NCBI GenBank assembly: GCA_946811695.1
Contig: OX328128.1
Location: forward strand, 24,568,273-24,632,272
Reading direction: 5' to 3'
DNA from: Gonocerus acuteangulatus
Lineage: Eukaryota > Arthropoda > Insecta > Hemiptera > Coreidae
Length of the DNA stretch: 64,000 nt
The notes beneath the pieces are model-generated. The model ran no database searches, was not told where the DNA came from, and saw only the letters and a list, made by a program, of their open reading frames with translations. This document shows positions 1 through 9,618 of this stretch, piece by piece; position 1 is the first letter of the stretch, and every line of letters begins with the position of its first letter. Position numbers and translations under genes: made by a program.

Positions 1-700
1 ACGGTTTAGTACCCTTTTCTAAACATCCATGTAAGAGCAGGACAGTTTTCTTAGGAGCCTATCGCGAAAATCTCAATATCTTCTTCGTGAAAGTCCAGCA
101 CTAAAGCATTGATTAATCAATGTGATTCGAAGATTCCGAAATGAAGATTTGTCACAGCTGAAAATTGCACTTTACTAAATTCTCTGGAGTCCAATAGACC
201 AGAGTATACGCTTGCTCTGAGTATATCTAGACATATTTAAAAATTATGTTATTTTCAGGTCATCCTCGGAGCTATCTGTTGGCTTGAGAGATCTGTAGGT
301 TCCAAAAATCCTACGTTTTCTTATGTGTCACTAACGCTAAATCTGCGCCAGCAAAATGGCTCGGGAACACGTTTTTCTTGCATTAAGTTTGTTTAATTGT
401 ATTTCGGTGAAAATGAACTCACAGAAACGTGATAATGACTCCGAAATAATGGAAGTAAATTAATGCAAGCGAATATTTCAGCAACTGGTTTTCCCTCTCC
501 GGTACTATTCATCGGAATAAAACCCCCCGAGGCGTCTATTATCGAAAGAATGAATGGGGCCCATTCAAGAACCTTGCGCAATCCCTAATTCAATTCATGG
601 ACGTCACCTGGTCTCCATTCTCTCTGCCCTCGGGTATCGTGTTAACGCACCACTGATTGAAGGAATTCTCAATGCTCGCCTTTCCGAGTGTCATGTGTCA
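1..700. other. Intergenic, no gene seen
   Basis: Mixed-composition sequence ahead of the 86-bp satellite. Short open frames occur on both strands, but none has a recognisable motif and I see no repeat structure or RNA gene. Confidence 0.5.
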
Positions 701-708
701 GTTTCGCT

Positions 709-1228
709 TAAGCCCGCATAAGCACTTCGCAACCGGAGCGAATATCGCGGTAGCACCCTGCGATCATCAGCTTAGCTTTAGACGTCCTATAGCTTATGCC
801 CGCATCGGCACTTCGCAACGGGGGCGAATATCGCGGTAGTACCCTGCGATCATCAGCTTAGCTTTAGACGTCCATTAGATTATGCCCGCATCGGCACTTC
901 GCAACGGGGGCGAATATCGCGGTAGTACCCTGCGATCATCAGCTTAGCTTTAGACGTCCTATAGCTTATGCCCGCATCGGCACTTCGCAACGGGAGCGAA
1001 TATCGCGGTAGTACCCTGCTATCATCAGCTTAGCTTTAGACGTCCTATAGCTTATGCCCGCATCGGCACTTCGCAACGGGGTCGAATATCGCGGTAGTAC
1101 CCTGCGATCATCAGCTTAGCTTTAGACGTCCTATAGCTTATGCCCGCATCGGCACTTCGCAACGGGGTCGAATATCGCGGTAGTACCCTGCTATCATCAG
1201 CTTAGCTTTAGACGTCCTATAGCTTATG
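709..1228. repeat. 86-bp tandem satellite, six units
   Basis: The landmark GACGTCC recurs at 781, 867, 953, 1039, 1125 and 1211, a constant 86-bp step. Each unit carries GCCCGCATCGGCACTTCGC, GAATATCGCGGTAG and ATCATCAGCTTAGC. The units are GC-richer than the flanks. The first unit is the most diverged (CGCATAAGCACTTCGC), as expected at an array edge. The short open frame across the first units is incidental. Confidence 0.93.
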
Positions 1229-2293
1229 TTAAACGCTAAACATTTATTTTTTTGTCAAACCACTTAAGGGATTATGTGCTAAAAGTCTTTCTTAACTAAT
1301 CAAAAATGATATCGAAAGCTTTTTATATAGAGAACATTTTTTTTTAAAAGGGCGATGCTATTTGAACGAGCATGGGCGTATATAGAAAATAATTTCGGGA
1401 GGGGCTGGCAAAATTTCGGGGGGGGGGCTGCGACCATTTCCGGGGTATGAAATACTAACAATTTACAACTTTTAATAGTTTTATGCAACTAAAACGCTAT
1501 TACAATATAAATAAAATATTTTCTATGAAAAAAGTGGTCTTATTTAATTTATTTTTAAGGGTTTTAAGACACTTTTTTACCATCAAATATAAATTTCGAG
1601 GGGGGGGGGCTGGAGCCCCCTCAGCCCCCCCCCCTTATATACGCCAATGTGACGGTAAATTGAAGATACTTTTTTGAGCGAGCTTCGGTTGGACCCTTTT
1701 TAATTGTTAAGTTTTTTTTTGTCCTCCTTCAATATATTTTAAAATCATAACCCATTCTTTTCATCTTTATTATATGAAAGTATATAAAAAAAAAAAATTA
1801 AGTGGGGAAAACAATGAAAATTTCAGAACATTTAACTTTAAAATCATTTTCTCAAAACTACGTTTTTCAGTCGGGCGATACTCTGGCGTCTTAAATTTTT
1901 GGCCGGTCAACTTCCAATTTTAACTGCTGCTTCCTAATGATATTTGCGAGTAAAGTACGGAGGAATTTTTTGATTCATTGAATTTTAACGATTTTATGAC
2001 CGTTTTCTGACTGTTTTTTTTAATAGAAAATAAATAATAGTTCATCATTTTCGATGAAATTAATATTTCTTTTTTGTTCTAGATTAAAAATCGCCGCCTG
2101 CAGATTATCGCCCGTGGAAAAAGTGGGTTTCAGTTCGTAAGACAGCGCCGCGATTTTTTTTCGAATAATTGATACATATATTTTTGGATACTTTAACATC
2201 TAATATAAAAAGGTCGATTTAAAAAATTGAAAAATATTTGTTATTTATAAATTCAAGAAAATTACTTTGATTTTGATTGCAAAAGGTATTATT
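1229..2293. repeat. Older dispersed repeat, copy A (interrupted by a MITE)
   Basis: It shares interrupted homology with 25790-26324 plus 34864-35215. Shared landmarks are CTAATCAAAAATGAT, TTTTTTGAGCGAGCT, TCTGGCGTCTT followed by GGTCAACTTC, CTGCTTCCTAATGA/CTGCAGCTTCCTAATGA, TTTTTTAATAGAAA, TTCTAGATTAAAAAT and ATCGCCCGTG. The left boundary is uncertain. Copy A has the 1371-1649 element inserted in it but lacks the retroelement that split copy B. No coding capacity is visible. Confidence 0.75.
1371..1649. mobile_element. hAT-like MITE, copy 1 (279 bp)
   Basis: Terminal inverted repeats are CATGGGCGTATATA on the left and TATATACGCCAATG on the right. The subterminal region is G-run rich on the left and C-run rich on the right. 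It is absent from the matching position in repeat copy B (about 25930), so it is a discrete insertion. Flanks TGAACGAG and TGACGGTA look like a decayed 8-bp duplication. A second copy at 41643 has a perfect 8-bp duplication. There is no coding capacity. Confidence 0.85.
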
Positions 2294-2296
2294 AAC

Positions 2297-2578
2297 CCTT
2301 AACACTAGATCTACCAGACCTGGTACTGGTATTAATGTGAATAACAAAAAATATATTTGTTACTAATATATATAAAGTAACATTAAGTTCATTAAATGTA
2401 TTCTCTTTTATAGCTACAAAAGTCATAACATCATTTACGAAAGCAAATGTTATATGTAGTAGGAATTTTGAATTTCAATTGCACGACCAGTAAAAATGAC
2501 TTTACCAGACCAGTCATTTTGACTGGTCGTGCAACTTTAATTCAAAATTCCTACTACATATAACATCTAGTGTTAAGG
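2297..2578. mobile_element. Inverted-repeat element, possibly piggyBac-like (282 bp)
   Basis: Perfect 14-bp terminal inverted repeats: CCTTAACACTAGAT at 2297 and ATCTAGTGTTAAGG ending at 2578. TTAA precedes the left end at 2292-2295, which fits piggyBac target choice, but the right flank (ACAA) does not match it. The right part is a near-perfect hairpin (2449-2499 against 2514-2564). Non-coding. Superfamily assignment is tentative. Confidence 0.6.
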
Positions 2579-2590
2579 ACAACGCCAGAC

Positions 2591-2804
2591 ATATCGTCGA
2601 TACAAATGCAAAGTATCGTGTGTGAAAAGTGCTCTTCGTACCTTATGGATGACTATATATAATTTTATCTTATCGTATCCGTATTTTCGTTAGTTTGATT
2701 TATAAATATTTTTCTTTAATTTCCGAGAGTTTGCCACAGCGTACATCATTCAAATGTGTTTTTTTTTTTTTACACTCGATACTTTAGATTTGTGTCGACG
2801 GTAT
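2591..2804. mobile_element. TIR element of the ATATCGTCG family, copy 1 (214 bp)
   Basis: The left end ATATCGTCGATACAAATGC is mirrored by the right end at about 2772-2804, ending GTGTCGACGGTAT, with several mismatches. The same termini bound the element at 13486-13743, so this is a family rather than a chance hairpin. Non-coding. Confidence 0.7.
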
Positions 2805-2810
2805 CCAACA

Positions 2811-2906
2811 AATTATTAACTGATTTTATTTAAAGTTTTCTAAACGACACTAGGGATAAGAACGAGAACGCGCTAAGATAGCGCAGTTCCTGTGAGTCGC
2901 ACTTAC
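2811..2906 (+). repeat. Short dispersed repeat (CTAAGATGACGCAG family)
   Basis: Contains CACTAGGGATAAGAACG, CGCGCTAAGATAGCGCAG and TTCCTGTGAGTCGCACTT. Related copies on both strands are at 14681, 16006, 42728, 50264 (minus) and 61291, with shorter pieces at 6381, 6925, 9988, 16221 (minus) and 17188. Function unknown. Confidence 0.7.
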
Positions 2907-3105
2907 TAGATTACGTATTGGACATTCACTTTCTGAACGAAATTTGCATGAAAAAATTATTTTTGGGATTAAGCTTTAGAGGCATAGGCGCGTTTGTCTT
3001 GCGTGCTTACTATACTCCGTATTGGACATTCACACTTGACTTATTCATATTTGATAACAAATCCAGACGAACCAAACCGTAGACTATGCAACGTTTCACT
3101 CAACA

Positions 3106-3213
3106 ATGAAACACATACTTACAGACTTTATAGAAAGAGATAACATTGACTTACCAAATGATTTACACGAATTCCCCAACACTAAAGTATCTGAAACTTC
3201 AAAACTTTTTTAG
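3106..3213 (+). pseudogene. Decayed non-LTR retrotransposon C-terminus
   Basis: A 35-codon frame begins with MKHILTDF and continues through LPNDLHEF to a TAG. The KHIL..D pattern followed by a LP..L segment resembles the tail of Jockey/R1-type LINE polymerases and parallels the better-preserved copy at 4433-4693 (VKHILIDC). No upstream reverse transcriptase can be read in any frame, so this is a dead 3' fragment. The family call rests on this short motif. Confidence 0.45.
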
Positions 3214-4432
3214 CCATTTGGAGTTAAAACATCTTTATATTTTCTTTTTTGTTTATATTTGTATGTTATTTTTATATGGTTCTATATTACTTTTAGCTTT
3301 GTTTGCACATTGACTTAAAGAGCAACTCACCACGTTGTGAAGTTTCAAAAAAATAAATCTTCTTGTGAGTCTGACGATTTTTTCGTTACATTCCTGAAAA
3401 CGTATTCTTCCTTTCGGACAAACCAATTCTTTTTGAGCAATGTTGATTTATAGAGAAATACATGCATAGTCGATTGCAGTGTACCATCTGCCGATAAGAT
3501 TCATCCACATGATAAATAGCCCAGACTGGAAAGGTATCATGAGGGTTATACACCAGGGCAGGATATCTGAGGAGCTGATAACAGGTGTTGAGTTGTCAGC
3601 AATCCCTAAGCCCCGGGAACTCCTATTCATCAGCTGTCTTCTACCTTCCACTCTACATAATTTCCAAGGGAAGGTCTTCTTGCTGAAAATTACACAGATC
3701 GACTGTAGGTGAGTTACTATAGTTATGTGAAACCCTTGGTACTTTTCACACATTCGATGGAACAGAAAAGTTGGGGGTTAAAAGGGCAGAAAAATGCTAT
3801 GTTATCACCGCCACTAAACGACATCATAAAAAATGATCCGAAAATATTTATATGTGGAAAAGTACAATTCGGTAATTCCTAACCTTGGTAGTTGGAGCAC
3901 CTATAATCGAGGACCGAAATAAAAATTAAATGTTTCCTAAAAAGTATGACAAAAAAATTACTTCATAATTTATATTTTTAAAATTAATGAATAACTGTTA
4001 TGAAATAATTTTTATTTTTAAGTTTTTAAAATAAAAATTATTAGAAAATTGTTTTAAAAATATATATATCAATTACGATGGAATTTTTATTATTATTTCC
4101 CAATAATAAAAATTAAAGGTAAAGTGAAACTCATTTATTAAATATCTCTTATCCTCGGAATAAGTAAATACTTGATTTGGAACCTTTTGTTTATTAGAAG
4201 TTATTTGTTTATGTGAGTGAATCAAAGTTCGTCTAAATCCAATTGATTTGTATGAGTATATATTGTATATTCTAGACTTCGTTTTTGTGTATTAATTTCT
4301 ATTCATTATGGAACTAATATTGTTTTTTTTTTTTTTATCTAAAATCATGTTTAAAGTTAAAGTAATAAAAAATTGTTATTAAAAATGTTTATAAAAAAAA
4401 ATGTTGAAATAACATTATTCAAATAATTTTTT
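3214..4432. other. Intergenic, no gene recognised
   Basis: AT-rich DNA. Overlapping open frames on both strands at 3448-3753 have no recognisable domain and mirror each other, so neither is called. The segment around 4040-4140 (CCAATAATAAAAATTAAAG) recurs at about 5090-5130, which suggests a small dispersed repeat around the LINE tail at 4433. Confidence 0.45.
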
Positions 4433-4693
4433 AGACGGGAACAAGTAGTATTAACCGGGCTTGGAATTGGACACTGCTTACTAACTCAAGGACATCTTAT
4501 GCAAAAAACAGACAGACCAAAATGCAGACATTGTAACGAGGACCTTACAGTAAAACACATACTTATAGACTGTAGACAGATACACAACTTGCAAATACCA
4601 CGCGACTTAGTTGCCATACTATTACCAGGTAGCCCTCAAATCAACACAATACTCAAACATTTAAAAACACTCAACATATACTCAAAAATTTAA
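4433..4693 (+). pseudogene. Non-LTR retrotransposon (Jockey/R1-like) Pol C-terminal fragment
   Basis: The open frame reads in from upstream of the first ATG (4499) as RREQVVLTGLGIGHCLLTQG, then shows the C-x2-C-x8-H-x4-C knuckle C(R)HCNEDLTVKHILIDC, and ends at a TAA after about 86 codons. The order of a ..L.R.GIGH..LT.. segment followed by P.C..C...LTVKHIL..C is typical of the extreme C-terminus of Jockey/R1/I-group LINE polymerases. The reverse-transcriptase core is missing, so this is a 5'-truncated insertion, the usual outcome of target-primed reverse transcription. There is no clean poly(A) tail. The strand is certain; the clade is inferred. Confidence 0.75.
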
Positions 4694-5001
4694 TAAAATA
4701 TGTAAAATTTATAGTAAAGTATAGTTGCGCTTTAGTGTTTTTTTTTTTCTAAATGAAATTTCCAATTTCCCTCCATCTACATTAAAAGTAAACAAATCGA
4801 ATTGAGATAATTTTAATTTAAAGTACATATACATATTCCTTATAATTTATACACCTATGTATATTTATTTATTTTCTATTACTTTTATTTACTATTATGT
4901 TGTTGTTTTCAGTTCATTTATTTTGTTATACTTTATAATTATTTATTTCATTTTATTTATTTAATCTTTTCTTTTGGACTGAGACAGATTTTCATAGTCA
5001 T

Positions 5002-5047
5002 AAACTGTAAGGAGACCATCGCCAAACTGTAAGGAGACCATCGCCAA
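5002..5047. repeat. 22-bp direct duplication
   Basis: AAACTGTAAGGAGACCATCG followed by CC occurs twice head to tail. Local duplication only. Confidence 0.8.
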
Positions 5048-5199
5048 ACGTTACGGGTCTCTGAAAACAAATATTTTTTTATTTTTATTCCCCAATAATA
5101 AAAATTAAAGTTAAAGTGAAACTCATTTGAAATAAAAATTAATAGTTATTTTCGGTCCCTGCCTATAATATATAGATAAATAAAAACTAATATTAGCAC

Positions 5200-5313
5200 T
5201 TTCCTCCGAAGGAAAGTAGCTATTGAGGTTGGACTCATGACGGAATTTTTGAAAAATTTCTTCAAATCTTTATCGATCCTACCTAGTAGACACCGAAAAT
5301 GACCCCCGTTAAA

Positions 5314-5375
<62 letters not shown>

Positions 5376-6095
5376 CTGTTAACACGATAGCGGCCAGAGT
5401 TTTTGTTTTTTCGTCACGAAACTTGGTATATAGCATTCAATTAGCAAACGAGTTCGTTAACCACCAAAATCGGTCCACCGGAAGGGAGGGTTTACCCCGA
5501 ACCCAAAACACTAATTTGACCATTTCAGCCGTAATATTTGTTATATTTCAACGAAACTTGGTATTCGTACTGGTAATATAGAGAGAAAAGTGACATATAA
5601 AAATAAACTAAATCGGTTCATAAGGAGGGGGGGGGGGTTTACTCCGGACCGACAATACCAATTCGCCACTACCAGCCGTGATTTTAGGTATATTTCGACG
5701 AAACTCGGTATTCATAGTGGTAATCTACAGGTAAATATGTGTTGTAAAAATCAACTAAATCGGTTCATTAGGGAGGGGGGGGGGTTTACTCCAGACCCAC
5801 AATACCAATTTGCCACTACCAACCGTGATTTTTGGTATATTTCGACGAAACTCGGTATTCGTAGTGGTAATCTACAGATAAATATGTGTTGTAAAAATAA
5901 ACTAAATCGGTTCATTAGGAGGGGGGTTTACTCCGGACCCAAATTACTAATATACTCATACTGGTCGTAATTTCTGCTGTATTGTAACGAAACGCGGTAT
6001 ATGTCGTGGGTAACTCATGAGAAAGAAGTGTTGTAAAAATGAGCTGAATCGGTCAATCGGAAAGGGGGGTTTACTTTGTAATATATTTCAATAGA
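5200..6095. repeat. Dispersed repeat containing about five 147-bp tandem units
   Basis: The landmark AATCGGT recurs at 5468, 5611, 5758, 5905 and 6047, a step of 142-147 bp. Units carry a G-run, GGTTTACTCCGGACC, TATATTTCGACGAAACTCGG and GTGTTGTAAAAAT. The leading part (AGCTATTGAGGTT, CACCGAAAATGAC, GTTAACACGATAGCGGCC) recurs at 60345-60540, and the first unit resembles 46985-47090. The open frame through units 2-4 is an effect of the repeat, since 147 is a multiple of 3. Confidence 0.85.
5317..5373. repeat. (TA)n microsatellite
   Basis: Uninterrupted TA dinucleotide run within the dispersed repeat. Confidence 0.98.
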
Positions 6096-6453
6096 AAAGC
6101 CAGCCAGACATAGGTTCACAAAGGCGCCGCAAGGAGCGCTAGAGGGACTGTATCCGGTTCCTGCGTTAGATCAAAATACGATAATATGAGGATTTTGTAT
6201 TTATTACGTAGTGTTGAAGGTACCATGTGTAAACATAACTCTGGAAGCAAATTAATAATTGATCAGTTACTCATTACAAAATTAAAAGAGAACTATTCAT
6301 GTTTTTATTTTATTTATGTAGGATATTTTAAGCAAATTGTTCTGGAAAGCAGTCTACACTACCCAAATTCTGAGGAAAGTGCTTAGTTATGCAGCTCCTG
6401 CGTGACGGACTTTTTAGACTACCACTGGTACATTTATGTAGTTTTATTTTTTA
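6096..6453. other. Intergenic, no gene recognised
   Basis: No recognisable coding motif. A piece of the short dispersed repeat family (GCAGCTCCTGCGTGACGGAC then a T-run) lies at 6381-6416. Confidence 0.5.
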
Positions 6454-6690
6454 CTAGCTGTGCCCGAGAATTCTTCCGCTTGGATAACGACATTGGGAAG
6501 CATTTTTTGGATATATCTTTTAGTTTATATTGCATTATAAACACCGTCGATTGTGCATTTAAAAAATCGACTTTACTGTAATGCTTTCCTATACAAGATA
6601 TTAGACGTATAGCCATCGGGGATCAAAGCATACAGGCTGTTAGGATTGCTAAAACGTAACATAGCCACATAAAGCTGACCCCTTAGGGAT
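6454..6690 (-). mobile_element. Helitron 3' end (reverse strand)
   Basis: Read on the minus strand, this segment contains the helicase C-terminus and ends in CGGGCACAGCTAG followed by T. A CTRR terminus before T is the Helitron 3' signature. The 5' part of the element is missing or unrecognisable. Non-autonomous Helitron-like copies in this window end in the closely similar GGGTAACAGCTAG|T. Confidence 0.78.
6573..6680 (-). pseudogene. Helitron Rep/helicase C-terminal remnant
   Basis: The minus-strand frame of 35 codons starts GQLYVAMLRFSNPNSLYALI, continues PDGYTSNILY and ends in a stop about 120 bp before the CTAG terminus. GQLYVA(L)SR(V) is helicase motif VI of the PIF1-like domain of Helitron Rep/Hel proteins. 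The LY.LIPDG...N.VY tail and its distance from the 3' end also fit. Motif VI has changed from LSR to MLR. The frame upstream of GQL cannot be followed, so the gene is truncated and dead. Confidence 0.78.
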
Positions 6691-7371
6691 TGTTAACCCC
6701 TGGTGCGTATGGAGTGTCTGACAGACAGCAGTAAGCACCTAGAATCAAGATGCTCACTACTGCCAACATACTTCGCTGTAATTTCCCTCGCGAAACATAA
6801 TTGTTTGGAATGGGAGGAATCCGAGAAATAAAAAAATATATCATATTTATAATTCTATTATATATGTATAATAAATAAGTAATTTGTATTTTGGGTCCTG
6901 AGTGTATTTCAATCTTTTAATTTTCCGCGGTAAGATGACGCAGATCCTGCGAGTCACACTTTTTTGGTCTTGTTGCAAAGATACTAAATGAACAAGTAAT
7001 GCAGGAGGACGGAAGCACAGGGCTTTAGCTTTTGGGAAAGTTCAAATTTTACTGAAGTTAGGTTCTTAGCTCCTTCTAAGACTTTTATCTCTAACTTTCC
7101 AAAGAGTTTCCAGTTGTAGCTACAGACAATATTGCCAAATCCTCAGATTTTTATAAACCATATATTATTGGAGTTATTTATTTTTTTTTTCGACATGTTT
7201 GGATTAATATTTTTCAGGGTATAGTGCTCTGGAACTAATTATTAAAATAAAACTAGTATCTATTTCAAACAAATTTATATATGTTTAATATATAATGTTT
7301 ATATTTATATATGAACCTAACAATTCGGTGAAAAAATTCCCAGGGATGAAATACACCACTACTAATTCTCC
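6691..7371. other. Intergenic, no gene recognised
   Basis: AT-rich, with a fragment of the short dispersed repeat at 6925-6968 (GATGACGCAGATCCTGCGAG). Nothing coding is recognised. Confidence 0.5.
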
Positions 7372-7498
7372 TCACTCTCCCTCCCTCCCTTCATCCCTCC
7401 CTCTCTCCCTCCCTCCCTCCTTCTCTCCCTCCCTTTCTCTACCTCCCTTTCTCTCTCTCTCTTCCTTACCTAATCCTCAATATCTTCCACATACTCTG

Positions 7499-7558
<60 letters not shown>

Positions 7559-7590
7559 CCCTCCCCCCCCCCTCTCTCTCTCTCTCTCTC
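7372..7590. repeat. CT-rich low-complexity tract with (CT)n
   Basis: Runs of CTCCCTCC precede an uninterrupted (CT)n of about 50 bp (7504-7555), then C-runs and another (CT)n. Serine/leucine-rich and Arg/Glu-repeat open frames across it are translations of the simple repeat. Confidence 0.95.
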
Positions 7591-8564
7591 AAAATATCGA
7601 TTCATCTTCCCAACAAGTACAACAATAGAGTTGTTGCGGATACGAAGGGCGAATTCAACATAAGGTAGTGTGAGGAAAATGCATATAAATTTTTCTATAA
7701 GGGTGATCTCCTCTAGAGTATATTCAAAACATTTGTTCGTTGTGGGACGTCTCATTGATTGTTTATGAATTTATTTAAAAAAAAAATACAAATTATGAGG
7801 AGCTTGATGTTGAGTTGGCCTTTCGTATCCGCAACGCCTCAATTAATCAACGATGAAAAAATGTTTTTATACAACAAGCAAACGTCAAACAGTATTCACA
7901 AATACATTAGGAGATGTCATGAAAACATCAAGAAGAAAGCTTTCAACCAATTTCTAAGTCTTTTAAGCCAGTTTGTTTCAAGTTTGTAAAGTGGAGTCAA
8001 ACGATGGTCTCTCTCTCCCTATTTCAATCTCTCCTTGTTTCTATCCCTCTCTGTCTCACAATCCAAATCCACGTCTCTCTCTCTCTCTCTCTCTTGTTCC
8101 CTCATTTACCTCAGAGTTTTGTCATCTTCACGCCCACTCACTCTCTCAACCTGTGTCTTCGAGCCCTCGATCCGTCGTCTCAGTTTCCGATGAGCAAATT
8201 CAATTAGTGTTAGAGGAAAGTTTATAATTTGAAGTGAGCTTGAGAAGAAAATGAGAAGAATGAGAGAGAATTTCGAGCCACACAAAGTTTTCTGTTAATC
8301 TTGGAGCGAGCCCTCGTCTGGAATTGTCAGAAGATCCGGAGAAATCTTCCAGACATAAATCATTCTAAGTGCTTGGAAACTTTGAGGCTAATCTAGACTT
8401 ATCTCCACGTTCCTTTATGAAATCAAAGTCCACAGTTTTAAGTGCCCCAATTATGTTGCAATTAATTAAACATGATTCATGGTATATTTTTGAATCTCTA
8501 GTTGATGCTAAATCATAGCTATTTAAAAATAAGAAGCTATTATTTAAATAAAAAATAAATAAAA
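7591..8564. other. Intergenic with a second CT-rich patch
   Basis: A second pyrimidine-rich patch with (CT)n lies at about 8005-8100. Open frames here are low-complexity, and no conserved motif was found. Confidence 0.5.
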
Positions 8565-8883
8565 TCACGTGTCTGTCTGTTTATTTATTTATTTGTTTGT
8601 TTGTTCCTTATACAAATCTGCACCGTTTGACCGATATTGACCAAACTTGGCACACAGGTAGATCTTAATACGAGAAATCTCCTAAGCTAGGTCAAAATAG
8701 TAAAATTTCAAAATTTGGTCAAAAGGTCAAAAGTTTTGTTCAAGAAAAATTGGCTACACTGAACCATTCAGATTGTGTCGGCCATTTTGAATCGACTACT
8801 ACTGGCCTCTGTCGGCTGTTAGATGAAGTGCTACTGTGCTGGCCTCTGCCGGTATCACGACTACTACTGGCCTCTGTCGGCTG

Positions 8884-9060
8884 TAAGGGTGCGTTTACAC
8901 TAGGATAGTTATTGCAGGATATTTATATCAGAGAGAAATTCTGACTAATGTAAACCATGTAAAATGTATGTCTGACATAAATTGCTCATAGTTTACATTA
9001 GTCAGAATTCTCTCTGATACAATATCCTGCAATAACTATCCTAGTGTTAACGCACCCTTA
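8884..9060. mobile_element. Long-TIR MITE inserted in the Helitron-like element
   Basis: TAAGGGTGCGTTTACACTAG on the left mirrors the right end CTAGTGTTAACGCACCCTTA. The arms pair for about 70 bp. The uninterrupted form of the site (GGCTGTTAGATGAAGTG) survives about 60 bp upstream in the duplicated segment at 8815-8831, consistent with a TA target. No coding capacity. Confidence 0.85.
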
Positions 9061-9152
9061 GATGAAGTGCTGTTGTGCTGGCCTCTGCCGGTATCATTAT
9101 GAACTAAAACAAATTCACATCGTTTGACCGATTTTCGTAACTGGGTATAGAC

Positions 9153-9618
9153 AACTAGGTATCAAGTAGATCTTGATACGGGGAGAGTCATTGACAGAAA
9201 GTAGGTGTAGCATGGCACACTGGGTAACAGCTAGTATATTACTAATTTAACTAGGTATCAAGTAGATCTTGATACGGGGAGAGTCATTGACAGAAAGTAG
9301 GTGTAGCATGGCACACTGGGTAACAGCTAGTATATTACTAATTTAACTGGGTATCAAGTAGATCTTGATACGGGGAGAGTCATAGACAGAAAGTAGGTGT
9401 AGCATGGCACACTGGGTAACAGCTAGTATATTACTTATTTAACTAGGTATCAAGTAGATCTTGATACGGGGAGAGTCATAGACAGAAAGTAGGTGTAGCA
9501 TGGCACACTGGGTAACAGCTAGTATATTACTTATTTAACTAGGTATCAAGTAGATCTTGATTCGGGGAGAGTCATAGGCAGAAAGTAGGTGTAGCATGGC
9601 ACACTGGGTAACAGCTAG
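9153..9618. repeat. Five tandem 96-bp units, each ending in a Helitron 3' terminus
   Basis: AACTAGG/AACTGGG starts recur at 9153, 9249, 9345, 9441 and 9537, exactly 96 bp apart. Each unit runs from ATCAAGTAGATCTTGAT through GTGTAGCATGGCACACTGGG to CAGCTAGTA. The last ends at the element boundary. Confidence 0.95.

Larger units (their letters stand above)
8565..9618 (+). mobile_element. Non-autonomous Helitron-like element with duplicated 3' ends
   Basis: Starts TCACGTGTCTGTCTG after an A and ends GGGTAACAGCTAG before T, matching the A|TC...CTAG|T Helitron boundary. It shares CACCGTTTGACCGAT, TTGACCAAACTTGG and TCTTGATACGGGGAGAGTCA with elements at 13872-14474 and 11890-12024. No Rep/helicase is present. 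Inside are an inverted-repeat insertion (8884-9060) and five tandem copies of the 3' end (9153-9618). Superfamily is inferred from ends and from the helicase remnant at 6573. Confidence 0.7.

Noticed and set aside
7295..7755. Long open frames rich in Ser/Leu/Pro or Arg/Glu on both strands
   Set aside because: They are translations of the CT/GA simple repeat; there is no other sequence content.
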